In this document: in pieces, positions 19,343 to 26,869 of the stretch
Layout of the letters: the number at the start of each line of letters is the position of its first letter
Position numbering within the stretch: the first letter of the stretch is position 1
The notes under the pieces: generated by a model
Told to the model about the DNA's origin: nothing
Seen by the model: only the letters and a program-made list of their open reading frames with translations
The model's database searches: none
Translations under genes and position numbers: made by a program
Origin: Terriglobia bacterium
GTDB taxonomy: Bacteria; Acidobacteriota; Terriglobia; Terriglobales; SCQP01
Assembly: GCA_021323595.1 (NCBI GenBank)
Contig: JAJPKR010000027.1
Location: 62,001 to 126,000, forward strand
DNA: 64,000 nt
Reading direction: 5' to 3'

Positions 19343-19659
19343 GGTGGCGGACGATCCGCGTCGCCGCGCTTCGTTCTCCCGTCCCAGCACGCACGCTGCG
19401 CGCGCCGGGGTGGCCGGTTCGGCTGGCCGGGGTTGCGCAGCCTCTCCCGGCTTGGCCACGCGTTGCGCGAGTCCGGCTACGGCCTTGTTCTTGCCGGCGG
19501 CCCCGGGCCAGCGGTGTGCTCGGCAAGGCTCCGTTCGCCAGCCGCCGGCGAAGCGCCCAGGCACAACTACTAAATCCCATAGTACCATTTGGTTACGGGT
19601 CTATACCGACCCGGTTGGGCCTGTAACTTTTGTTTCAGACCGTGCGTTGATCAAGAGTG
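19343..19659. other. Divergent intergenic region before the ECF sigma gene
   Basis: About 315 bases between the minus-strand M50 gene and the plus-strand sigma factor. No gene is visible. Near 19622 the plus strand has TGTAAC, 17 bases, then CGTTGA (near 19645), which could be an ECF-type promoter used for autoregulation; this is a weak resemblance. TATACC is seen at 19602-19607 without a -35. Confidence 0.35.
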
Positions 19660-20283
19660 ATGGCCGCCACGGCACTGACCATGCGGGTTCCCATCTCGGC
19701 GGGGGCCGAGGACGCCGATTGGCCGCTGGTGCAACGCGTACAGCAGCACGACGCGGCGGCATTCGAGGAATTGTATGCCCGCTATCGCGGCCCGATCACG
19801 CGGATGGTGGCGAACATCGTGCGCTATCCGGATCAGGTGCCGGATTTGGTGCAAGAGATCTTCGCCAAGGCTTATTTCGCCTTGCCGCGGTTTACTCCGG
19901 GCTTGCCTTTCCGGCCCTGGCTATATCGGCTGGCGAGCAATCATTGCGTGGACTTCCTGCGCAAGCGTCGCCGGCAGCCGCTGGCGGCGGATCCGCCGGT
20001 GGGGGCGAGCAATCAGACGCTGGAGTGGGAGCTGCCCGATCCCGCCGGCGGCGACGTTTTGGCGGACTTGGTCACGCACGACCTGGCGGATAAGCTATTG
20101 CGCATGCTACGGCCGCGGGATCGCGGGTTGCTGGTGATGCAAGATCTGCAAGGCATGTCGCTCGAGGAAATCGCCAGCATTACCGGGCTCGGCCTATCCG
20201 CGGTGAAGGTAGGATTGTTCCGGGCGCGCAAGCGGCTGATGGCCAGCTATCGAAAGCTGACGGCGGCAGGGGGGCGGCAATGA
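19660..20283 (+). CDS. ECF-family RNA polymerase sigma factor
   Basis: A 207-residue sigma factor. Region 2 is clear (AAFEELYARYRGPITRMV, then DLVQEIFAKAYFALPRF and FRPWLYRLASNHCVDFLRKR), and region 4 ends with LEEIASITGLGLSAVKVGLFRARKRL, the helix-turn-helix that reads the -35. Start ATG 19660-19662; GTG three bases earlier and ATG 19681 are alternatives. The stop overlaps the anti-sigma start by four bases, so expression is coupled. Probably controls an envelope stress regulon, as its third gene is a Spy/CpxP-like protein. Confidence 0.9.
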   Translation: MAATALTMRVPISAGAEDADWPLVQRVQQHDAAAFEELYARYRGPITRMVANIVRYPDQVPDLVQEIFAKAYFALPRFTPGLPFRPWLYRLASNHCVDFLRKRRRQPLAADPPVGASNQTLEWELPDPAGGDVLADLVTHDLADKLLRMLRPRDRGLLVMQDLQGMSLEEIASITGLGLSAVKVGLFRARKRLMASYRKLTAAGGRQ

Positions 20284-20720
20284 ACCCAAGCTATGCATGC
20301 AAAGAGGCACGTGCCGACATCGAGCGGCAGGTTGGGAGCGCGGCGCTGGAAGCCCATCTGGCGCAATGCCAGCGCTGCCGCGACTATGCCGGGCTGCGGC
20401 GGTGGACGGCGGCCGTGGTGCACAGCGGCGAACTGCAAGCGGCGCCGCCGCCGATGGCGGCCGTGTGGGCGGCGATCCGCCGCAACTCCGAATCCGCGTG
20501 GGAAAGCGCGCTGGCGCGCAGCTTTCGCCGGTTGGTGCCGTACTTGGCGGGCATCACGGGCATTCTCGTCATCGCCGGCTCGCTGGCGTTCAAGCCGGCG
20601 CCGCCCGTGGTGGAAACCACACCCTCCGAGCAGGCCTTGCTCGCGCCCAATGGCGCCCTGGCCACCAATGAAATCCCCGAACAAGCGCCGGGCGACTTAC
20701 TAGGAATCGGACCGCGCTGA
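20280..20720 (+). CDS. Zinc-finger anti-sigma factor, membrane-anchored
   Basis: A 146-residue protein with an N-terminal putative zinc-finger (zf-HC2/ZAS-like): Cys7, then HLAQCQRCRDY giving H-x3-C-x2-C near residues 36-43. A single membrane segment (LVPYLAGITGILVIAGSLAF, about residues 85-105) is followed by a short periplasmic tail. This fits an anti-sigma factor holding the neighbouring ECF sigma at the membrane. It is translated with an ATGA overlap from the sigma gene. Confidence 0.85.
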   Translation: MNPSYACKEARADIERQVGSAALEAHLAQCQRCRDYAGLRRWTAAVVHSGELQAAPPPMAAVWAAIRRNSESAWESALARSFRRLVPYLAGITGILVIAGSLAFKPAPPVVETTPSEQALLAPNGALATNEIPEQAPGDLLGIGPR

Positions 20721-20724
20721 CGCC

Positions 20725-21198
20725 ATGAGCACGCCTTCGCTGAGCCCGCCGCCCGCGCCGCCGCGCCGCCATGGCACATTGATCCTGATCGCGGTCTTCA
20801 TACTGGGGTTGATCGCGGGCGGCGGCGCCATGTACGGCTGGGCGCCGCGCCTGCACCGGCCCGACCACCGTCATCGCGACCTGGCGACGCGGATGCAGAA
20901 GCTCTTGGGTCTCAGCGATAGCCAAACGCAGCAATTTGCAGCGATCGTCGCCACCCTACGCCAGCATTACCAGCAGGTGCACGCGCAGTACGAGCCGCGC
21001 TTCAAGCAATTGCAGGATCAAGAAAGCACCGACCTGCAGCCCTATCGGGAACAGGCCGACAACCAGATTCGCGCCATGCTCAATCCCCAGCAGCGGGCGA
21101 AATTCGACCAATGGCTGGCGCAATTCCGCCGGCACCATCCGCTGCCCAAGCCGCAGGCGCCGGCGGCGCCGGCCCGCGGCTCTTCGCCGCCTCGTTGA
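20725..21198 (+). CDS. Periplasmic Spy/CpxP-like stress protein (heavy-metal sensor type)
   Basis: A 157-residue protein. One N-terminal membrane segment (LILIAVFILGLIAGGGAMYGW) leads into a helical domain with LLGLSDSQTQQFAAIVATL and MLNPQQRAKFDQWL, similar to the LTxxQ repeats of Spy/CpxP/ZraP proteins. The tail is Pro/Ala-rich. It begins four bases after the anti-sigma stop, so it is the third gene of the sigma operon; a role in sensing or relieving envelope stress is inferred. Confidence 0.75.
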   Translation: MSTPSLSPPPAPPRRHGTLILIAVFILGLIAGGGAMYGWAPRLHRPDHRHRDLATRMQKLLGLSDSQTQQFAAIVATLRQHYQQVHAQYEPRFKQLQDQESTDLQPYREQADNQIRAMLNPQQRAKFDQWLAQFRRHHPLPKPQAPAAPARGSSPPR

Positions 21199-21227
21199 GC
21201 GAACGGCGGCCGCTCGCCGCCCGAGCC

Positions 21228-22214
21228 CTAGCTTCGATGCAACAGCCGCCGCGCGTTGCCGCCCAGGATGGCTTCCCGCTCGGCATCGGAGATGTCGAGC
21301 GTCTCCAGGCTTTGCCGCATCAGCGCGAGGCTGCCGATTTGATGCGCGTAATCGCTGCCGGCAAGAATGTGATCGGCGCCGGCGAAGCGGACGGCCAGCT
21401 CCAGCGCGCGACGGTCGAAGTTGACCGTGTCGTAATAAAAGCGGCGGAGGTACTCGCTCGGCGGACGCGAGATTTGGGTGCGGCACTCGGAAAAAGCACG
21501 GAAGCCGCGATCCAGCCGTTCCGCCATGTAGGGGATCGCGCCGCCCAAATGCCCCAAGACCCAACGGATGCGCGGAAAACGCTCGGGCACGCCGCTGAAG
21601 ACCAGACGCGCCGCGGCCAAGGTGGTGTCCAGCAAGAAGCCGACCAGCGGCATCAGCCAGAACTCCTGCATCGCCTCGACGCCCACCGGATAGGTGGGAT
21701 GAATCATCAGCACGGCCTGGGCGTCATCGGCGATTTCGTAAAGCGGCCAGAAGCGGCGGTCGTTGAGGGGCACGCCATTGACGTTGCTGAAGAGCATCGC
21801 ACCCGGGAGGCGCAGTTCGGTCAGGGCGCGCGACAACTCCTTCGCGGCGGCGGCGGGATCGTTGAGCGGGAGCGTGGCGAGCGCCGAAAATCGCCGCGGC
21901 CGGGCCGCGACGGCCTCGGCGAATGCGTCGTTCACCAGCCGCGCCAGCCGCACGGCCGTCGCCGGCTCTTCGACGTGGGTGCCGGGCGTCGTGAGGCTCA
22001 GCACTTGGTGCTCGATGCCGTGTTCATCGAGCGCCTGCTCGCGCGCGGTCAAATCCCGCTGGCCGGGGGGAGCGATGTTGTAATCGCCGGGATAGTGCAG
22101 GCGCGGGTTGCCGTCGTCATCCACGGTGACTTGGACCGCGGAAGGGCCCTGCTCGAGAGCGGTGAGGTAGGCCGGAGGGTAGTAATGATTGTGAAAATCC
22201 ACAATCGAAGGCAC
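21228..22214 (-). CDS. Amidohydrolase of the ACMSD-like (amidohydrolase 2) family
   Basis: A 328-residue TIM-barrel metal-dependent hydrolase or decarboxylase. Visible motifs: IVDFHNHYYPPAYL (metal HxH at the N-terminus), LMIHPTYPVG, VFSGVPERFPRIRWVLGHLGGAIPYMAER with the metal His, and ILAGSDYAHQIG with the C-terminal metal Asp. The family includes aminocarboxymuconate-semialdehyde decarboxylase and other aromatic-acid decarboxylases; the substrate here is unknown. GTG 22212-22214 has TACAAT at 22221-22226, six bases upstream; ATG 22251-22253 is the alternative start. It follows pilC on the same strand. Confidence 0.85.
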   Translation of the reverse strand: MPSIVDFHNHYYPPAYLTALEQGPSAVQVTVDDDGNPRLHYPGDYNIAPPGQRDLTAREQALDEHGIEHQVLSLTTPGTHVEEPATAVRLARLVNDAFAEAVAARPRRFSALATLPLNDPAAAAKELSRALTELRLPGAMLFSNVNGVPLNDRRFWPLYEIADDAQAVLMIHPTYPVGVEAMQEFWLMPLVGFLLDTTLAAARLVFSGVPERFPRIRWVLGHLGGAIPYMAERLDRGFRAFSECRTQISRPPSEYLRRFYYDTVNFDRRALELAVRFAGADHILAGSDYAHQIGSLALMRQSLETLDISDAEREAILGGNARRLLHRS

Positions 22215-22450
22215 GCGGCCATTGTAAACGGAGGGCGGAGGGCGAAACGCCATCGGTGATCGGCGGCCGGGGATCGGTGAGCAGGCCGCCGGAGCGCGGC
22301 GGGCAGGGCCCGCATTCCGGCCGCCACGGTTGGCGAGGGGATGCGGGGCGTCCGGAGTGCGCCCGGGGCCGCCGGCGGCCGGGACGATGGGCTTGCGTCC
22401 GGCCGGCGGGCGAGGCCCGGCGCATCCAGCGCGGCGGGCCGCGGCGATTT

Positions 22451-23668
22451 TCAATGGACCTGCTGCGACATCTGCGCCAGCAGGCTGAATAGCGGCAAGT
22501 ACATCGAGATGACAATGCCGCCGACGGCGACGCCCAAGATCATGATCATCACCGGCTCGAGCATCGCCAGCAGGTTTTTGATCGCGTTGTCCACTTCCTC
22601 TTCGTAAAAGTCGCCGATCTTTTGCAGCATCGCGTCCATGGCGCCGGTTTGCTCACCGGCGCCGATCATCTGCACGACCATGTTCGGGAAAATGCCGCTA
22701 TCCCGCAGCGGGTCGATGATGGTGCGTCCGGTCTCGACCGCGCGGCGCACGCGCATCAGCGCCTGCTCGATGACGGCATTACCGGAGGTGCGAGCGGTGA
22801 TGGCGAGGCCGTCGAGAATCGGGACGCCGCTCGAGATCAGGGTTCCGAGGGTGCGGGTGAAGCGGGCGATGGCGATCTTGCGCAAGACCGGCCCGATCTT
22901 GGGCATCTTGAGCATCGCGTTATCGAAGGCGAAGCGCCCTTTGGGCGTCTTGCGCATTTGCCGGATGGCGAGCCATATGACGATCGGCGAGCCCAGGAGC
23001 AAGTACCAGAACGTGCCGATGAAGGTGCTCAAGCGGATGACGATGACCGTGGGCAACGGCAAGGTGGCGTTCAAGCTGGCGAACAGCGTGGTGAAGATGG
23101 GAACGATCTTCCAGAGCAGGAAGAAGACGATCAGGACGGTGAAGCCGATGACGGTCACCGGGTAAATCAGCGCGCTCTTGACGGCGGCGCGCAGCTTCAC
23201 GATCTTTTCGATGTGGACGGAGAGGCGCTGCAAAATGGTGTCGAGAATGCCGCCGGTTTCGCCCGCCTCGATCATGTTCGTCGTCAGCTCGTCGAACACC
23301 TTGGGATGCTGGCGCATGGCGTTGGCCAAGGTAGCGCCCCCTTCGACGGTGCCGCGCACCGAGCCCAGGCTGCGGGCAAAGGCGGGGTTCTCCTGATTGC
23401 CGCCAATCAGCTCCAGGCATTGCACCAAGGGCAAGCCGGCGTCGATCATCACCGAAAACTGCCGGAAGAACACGGCCAAGTCCTTCGGCGACACCTTGCC
23501 GCGGCTGAACGAGGGCAGCGCGATTTCCTTGCCCTTTTGCTGGATGCGGGTGGCCTGAATCTGCTCGCGGCGCAGCACGATTTGCAGGGCCTGCTTGTTG
23601 GGCGCGATGCGCTCGCCGGTGACGCGCTGGCCGCTGCGCGTGGTTCCTTGATACGTAAATGTGGGCAT
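22451..23668 (-). CDS. pilC: Type IV pilus inner-membrane platform protein
   Basis: A 405-residue GspF/PilC protein. The two repeated cytoplasmic domains are visible (FFRQFSVMIDAGLPLVQCLELI and RFTRTLGTLISSGVPILDGLAI), each with the F-x-R-x-[LF]-x3-[LI] pattern, and three hydrophobic helices. The C-terminal hallmark LLAMLEPVMIMILGVAVGGIV is present. It is the third gene of pilB-pilT-pilC on the minus strand, starting six bases after the pilT stop. Confidence 0.95.
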   Translation of the reverse strand: MPTFTYQGTTRSGQRVTGERIAPNKQALQIVLRREQIQATRIQQKGKEIALPSFSRGKVSPKDLAVFFRQFSVMIDAGLPLVQCLELIGGNQENPAFARSLGSVRGTVEGGATLANAMRQHPKVFDELTTNMIEAGETGGILDTILQRLSVHIEKIVKLRAAVKSALIYPVTVIGFTVLIVFFLLWKIVPIFTTLFASLNATLPLPTVIVIRLSTFIGTFWYLLLGSPIVIWLAIRQMRKTPKGRFAFDNAMLKMPKIGPVLRKIAIARFTRTLGTLISSGVPILDGLAITARTSGNAVIEQALMRVRRAVETGRTIIDPLRDSGIFPNMVVQMIGAGEQTGAMDAMLQKIGDFYEEEVDNAIKNLLAMLEPVMIMILGVAVGGIVISMYLPLFSLLAQMSQQVH

Positions 23669-23674
23669 GGTGGG

Positions 23675-24796
23675 CTACCTCCGCGCCGCGCCCGCCAACG
23701 AGGGCCGGGCGCCGCCCGCGCCTTGCTCGGCGCGGTTCATCATCTCCTGCAATTCCTCGGGCAGCGACGAGGCGGTGAGCGCCGTCTGCTGGGTGATTTT
23801 CTTGGCCAAATAGAGCGACAGCAGGCTTTGGTTGAAGGTCTGCATGCCGAACTTCTCCTGGCCGGTCTGCATGCTGGAGTAGATCTGGTGAATCTTGTCC
23901 TCGCGAATCAAGTTGCGCACGGCGGGGTTGGGCACGAGAATTTCCATCGCCATGCAGCGGCCGCCGCCGATGCGAGGCAGCAACGACTGGCACAAGATTC
24001 CTTCGAGCACGAGCGAGAGCTGAGCGCGAATCTGCGCCTGCTGGTGCGAGGGGAAGACGTCCACGACGCGGTTGATGGTGCTGGCGGCGGAGTTGGTGTG
24101 CAGGGTGCCGAAGGTGAGGTGGCCGGTTTCGGCGATGCGCAGCGCGGCTTCGATAGTTTCCAAGTCGCGCATTTCGCCGATCAGCACCACGTCGGGGTCC
24201 TGGCGCAGGGCGGCGCGCAGCGCCGGGCTGAAGCCCTTGGTGTCGGCCAGGACTTCGCGCTGATTCACGATGCAGCTCTTGTGCTGATGGACAAACTCGA
24301 TCGGATCCTCGATGGTCAGGATGTGGCCGTGCTCGCTCGAATTGATCTTGTCGATCATCGCCGCGAGGGTGGTGGATTTGCCGCTGCCGGTCGGGCCGGT
24401 GACCAGGATCAACCCGCGCGGCCGGTCGCAGAGCTTGGCCACCACCGCCGGGAGCTCGAGCTGCTCGAAGCTGCGAATCTCGACGGGGATGATGCGGAAG
24501 ACCGCGCCCACCGCCCCGCGCTGATGGAAGACGTTGCCGCGGAAGCGGGCGAGGCCTTTCATGCCGAAGCTGAAGTCGAGTTCCAAGGTCTCTTCGAGCC
24601 GGTGCTTCTGCGCGTCGGTGAGGACGCTGTAGGCCAGTTGCTTGGTTTCCGCCGGGCTGAGCGCGGGCAAATTCAGCGGCTTCAATTCGCCGTGCACACG
24701 CACCATCGGCGGCGCATTGGTCACCAGATGCAGGTCGCTGCCCTCCATCTCGATCAGGCGTTTGAGAAGATCGCTCAAGCCGTAATTCAGGGGCAT
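23675..24796 (-). CDS. pilT: Type IV pilus retraction ATPase
   Basis: A 373-residue PilT. It has the PAS-like N-domain (EGSDLHLVTNAPPMVRVHG), Walker A GPTGSGKST near 135-142, the Asp box TIEDPIEFVH, Walker B DPDVVLIGEMRDLETI and the His box TGHLTFGTLHTNSAA. The conserved PilT C-terminal segment is present. It powers pilus retraction. Located between pilB and pilC. Confidence 0.97.
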   Translation of the reverse strand: MPLNYGLSDLLKRLIEMEGSDLHLVTNAPPMVRVHGELKPLNLPALSPAETKQLAYSVLTDAQKHRLEETLELDFSFGMKGLARFRGNVFHQRGAVGAVFRIIPVEIRSFEQLELPAVVAKLCDRPRGLILVTGPTGSGKSTTLAAMIDKINSSEHGHILTIEDPIEFVHQHKSCIVNQREVLADTKGFSPALRAALRQDPDVVLIGEMRDLETIEAALRIAETGHLTFGTLHTNSAASTINRVVDVFPSHQQAQIRAQLSLVLEGILCQSLLPRIGGGRCMAMEILVPNPAVRNLIREDKIHQIYSSMQTGQEKFGMQTFNQSLLSLYLAKKITQQTALTASSLPEELQEMMNRAEQGAGGARPSLAGAARR

Positions 24797-24822
24797 AGGT
24801 TCGTTTCCTTTGCTCGCGCCGG

Positions 24823-26544
24823 CTAGAGCACCGTCTCGCGCAGCACTTCCTCCAGGGTGGTCAGGCCTTGCGCGGCCTTGATCAAGCCGCTGCGGCGGAG
24901 CGTGATCATGCCGCGCTCGATGGCCTTGCGTTTCAGCTCCACCGCCGAGGCGCCGACCAAGATCATTTCCCGCAGCGCCTCGTCCACGGCCATGACTTCA
25001 TAGAGTCCGACCCGGCCCTTGTAGCCGGTGTTGTTGCAAACCGAGCAGCCGGCGCCCTTGGCCACCTTGACGGTCTTGGCCTCTTCCGGCGCGTAGCCGA
25101 CGTCCAGCAACTCCCGCACCGGCACCTGCTGCGGCGTGCTGCAATCCTTGCAGATGCGCCGCACCAGGCGCTGCGCGCAGATCATGTGCACCGACGTGGC
25201 CACCAGGAAGGGCTCGATGCCCATGTTCATCAAGCGGCTGATGGTGGAGGGGGCATCGTTGGTGTGCAGGGTCGAGAGGACGAGGTGGCCGGTGAGCGCC
25301 GCCTTGACGGCGATCTCGGCGGTCTCGAAGTCGCGGATTTCGCCGACCAGGATGATGTTCGGATCCTGGCGCAGGAACGAGCGCAGCGCCGCCGCGAAAT
25401 TGAGCCCGATCTGCTCCTTCATTTGCACCTGGTTGATGCCCGGCAACTGGAACTCGACCGGATCCTCGGCGGTCATGATGTTGATGTCGGGGGTGTTCAG
25501 CTGCGCGATCGAGCTGTAGAGGGTGTTGGTCTTGCCGCTGCCGGTGGGGCCGGTCACCAGGACCATGCCGTAGGGCTTCTTGATCGCCTCCTGAAACTTG
25601 GCCAGGCTCTCGGGCTCGAAGCCGAGCTTGGTCATATCCAAGCGCAAATTCTCTTTGTCCAGGAGGCGCATCACGATCTTCTCTCCGAAGAGCGTGGGCA
25701 GCGTGGAGACGCGCAGGTCGAGGACTTTCTTGCGGCCTTCGCGCATCATTTTGAGCATGATGCGGCCGTCTTGCGGCAGCCGCTTCTCGCTGATGTCGAG
25801 CTTGGCCATGATCTTGATGCGGCTGGTCACGGCGTCGCGCAGCTTGACGGGCGGGCTCATGACTTCCTGCAAGATTCCGTCCACGCGATAGCGGATGCGG
25901 AACTCCTTCTCGTAGGGCTCGACGTGAATATCGCTGGCGCCGCGCCGCACCGCCTCGGTCAAGATCACGTTGACGAGCTTGACCACGGGCGCTTCTTCGG
26001 CGGCGCGCTCCAAGTCGTGCAGTTCCAGCTCGGCCTCGGTCTCCTCGACCTCGACCGCGGCCGCCTCCTGCGCCTCGAGGCTCTCCATCACTTGCTGGAG
26101 CTGGTCGCCCTCGACGCCGTCGGTACCGTAGGCGCGGCCGATGGCCGCCAGCACTTGCGACTCGCTCGCCACCACCGGCTCGACGTGGAGGCCGGTCATG
26201 AACTTGATGTTGTCAATGACGTTGAGATCGCTGGGGTCCGACATCGCCAGCGTCAGCGACACGCCGTTGCGCGACAGGGGGACGATCTGGTAGGCCTCGG
26301 CCGTCTCCTGGGGAACGAGCTTCAGAAGGTTGCGATCGATCTCGAATTCGTTGAGGTTGAGGGCGGGAACGCCGTACTGGCGCGAGAGGCACTGCGCCAC
26401 CTCTTCTTCACTGCAAAAGCGCAGTTTGACCAGGCAACTGCCCAGCCGCCCGCCATGGCGTTTTTGGTAGGCAATCGCCTCATCCAACTGCGCTTGGGTG
26501 AGGACCTTCTCCCGAACTAAGAGATCGCCTAGGCGTTGCGACAT
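24823..26544 (-). CDS. pilB: Type IV pilus assembly ATPase
   Basis: A 573-residue PilB/GspE-type ATPase. An MshEN domain begins MSQRLGDLLVREKVLTQAQLDEA; then Walker A GPTGSGKTNTLY, Asp box TAEDPVEFQ, Walker B DPNIILVGEIRDFETAEIA and His box TGHLVLSTLHTNDAPST follow. A zinc tetracysteine is visible: C-x2-C (RICKDC) and CSVCNNTGYKG. I chose ATG 26542-26544 because it begins the MshEN motif. It leads the pilB-pilT-pilC operon, extending pili together with PilC. Confidence 0.95.
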   Translation of the reverse strand: MSQRLGDLLVREKVLTQAQLDEAIAYQKRHGGRLGSCLVKLRFCSEEEVAQCLSRQYGVPALNLNEFEIDRNLLKLVPQETAEAYQIVPLSRNGVSLTLAMSDPSDLNVIDNIKFMTGLHVEPVVASESQVLAAIGRAYGTDGVEGDQLQQVMESLEAQEAAAVEVEETEAELELHDLERAAEEAPVVKLVNVILTEAVRRGASDIHVEPYEKEFRIRYRVDGILQEVMSPPVKLRDAVTSRIKIMAKLDISEKRLPQDGRIMLKMMREGRKKVLDLRVSTLPTLFGEKIVMRLLDKENLRLDMTKLGFEPESLAKFQEAIKKPYGMVLVTGPTGSGKTNTLYSSIAQLNTPDINIMTAEDPVEFQLPGINQVQMKEQIGLNFAAALRSFLRQDPNIILVGEIRDFETAEIAVKAALTGHLVLSTLHTNDAPSTISRLMNMGIEPFLVATSVHMICAQRLVRRICKDCSTPQQVPVRELLDVGYAPEEAKTVKVAKGAGCSVCNNTGYKGRVGLYEVMAVDEALREMILVGASAVELKRKAIERGMITLRRSGLIKAAQGLTTLEEVLRETVL

Positions 26545-26869
26545 TGTTCCCCAAACAGCCCCGGCCGATTCCGGCGACGCGAGGGCTCCGAGCCAAATGG
26601 ACCTCCCGTGCCGGCGATCACAAACCGAACCACCACCGCAATCCGCGGCGGCAGCGTCCGGATCTAGGGCGGCCGCGCCGCCTCCGGGCAATCTAGATGA
26701 GCAGAATCGGACCCCGCGGGCGCTTTCCGCAACTGGCCGGCGGGGCAGGTAATCAAGCTAGGGAGCGGTCCGGGGGGACCGAAGCGCGGGTTGCCGGCGG
26801 CCCAGGCCGGCGGAGGACCGCAGCGGCGGCCGCGCCGCCCGGCGTGGTTCTGATAGGCTCTAACGCAGG
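26545..26869. other. Divergent region between pilB and the NtrY-like kinase
   Basis: About 325 bases of GC-rich DNA expected to hold the promoters of both directions. TCTAG/CTAGA words occur at 26663-26697, but no convincing -35/-10 pair was found. No gene is visible. Confidence 0.4.
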
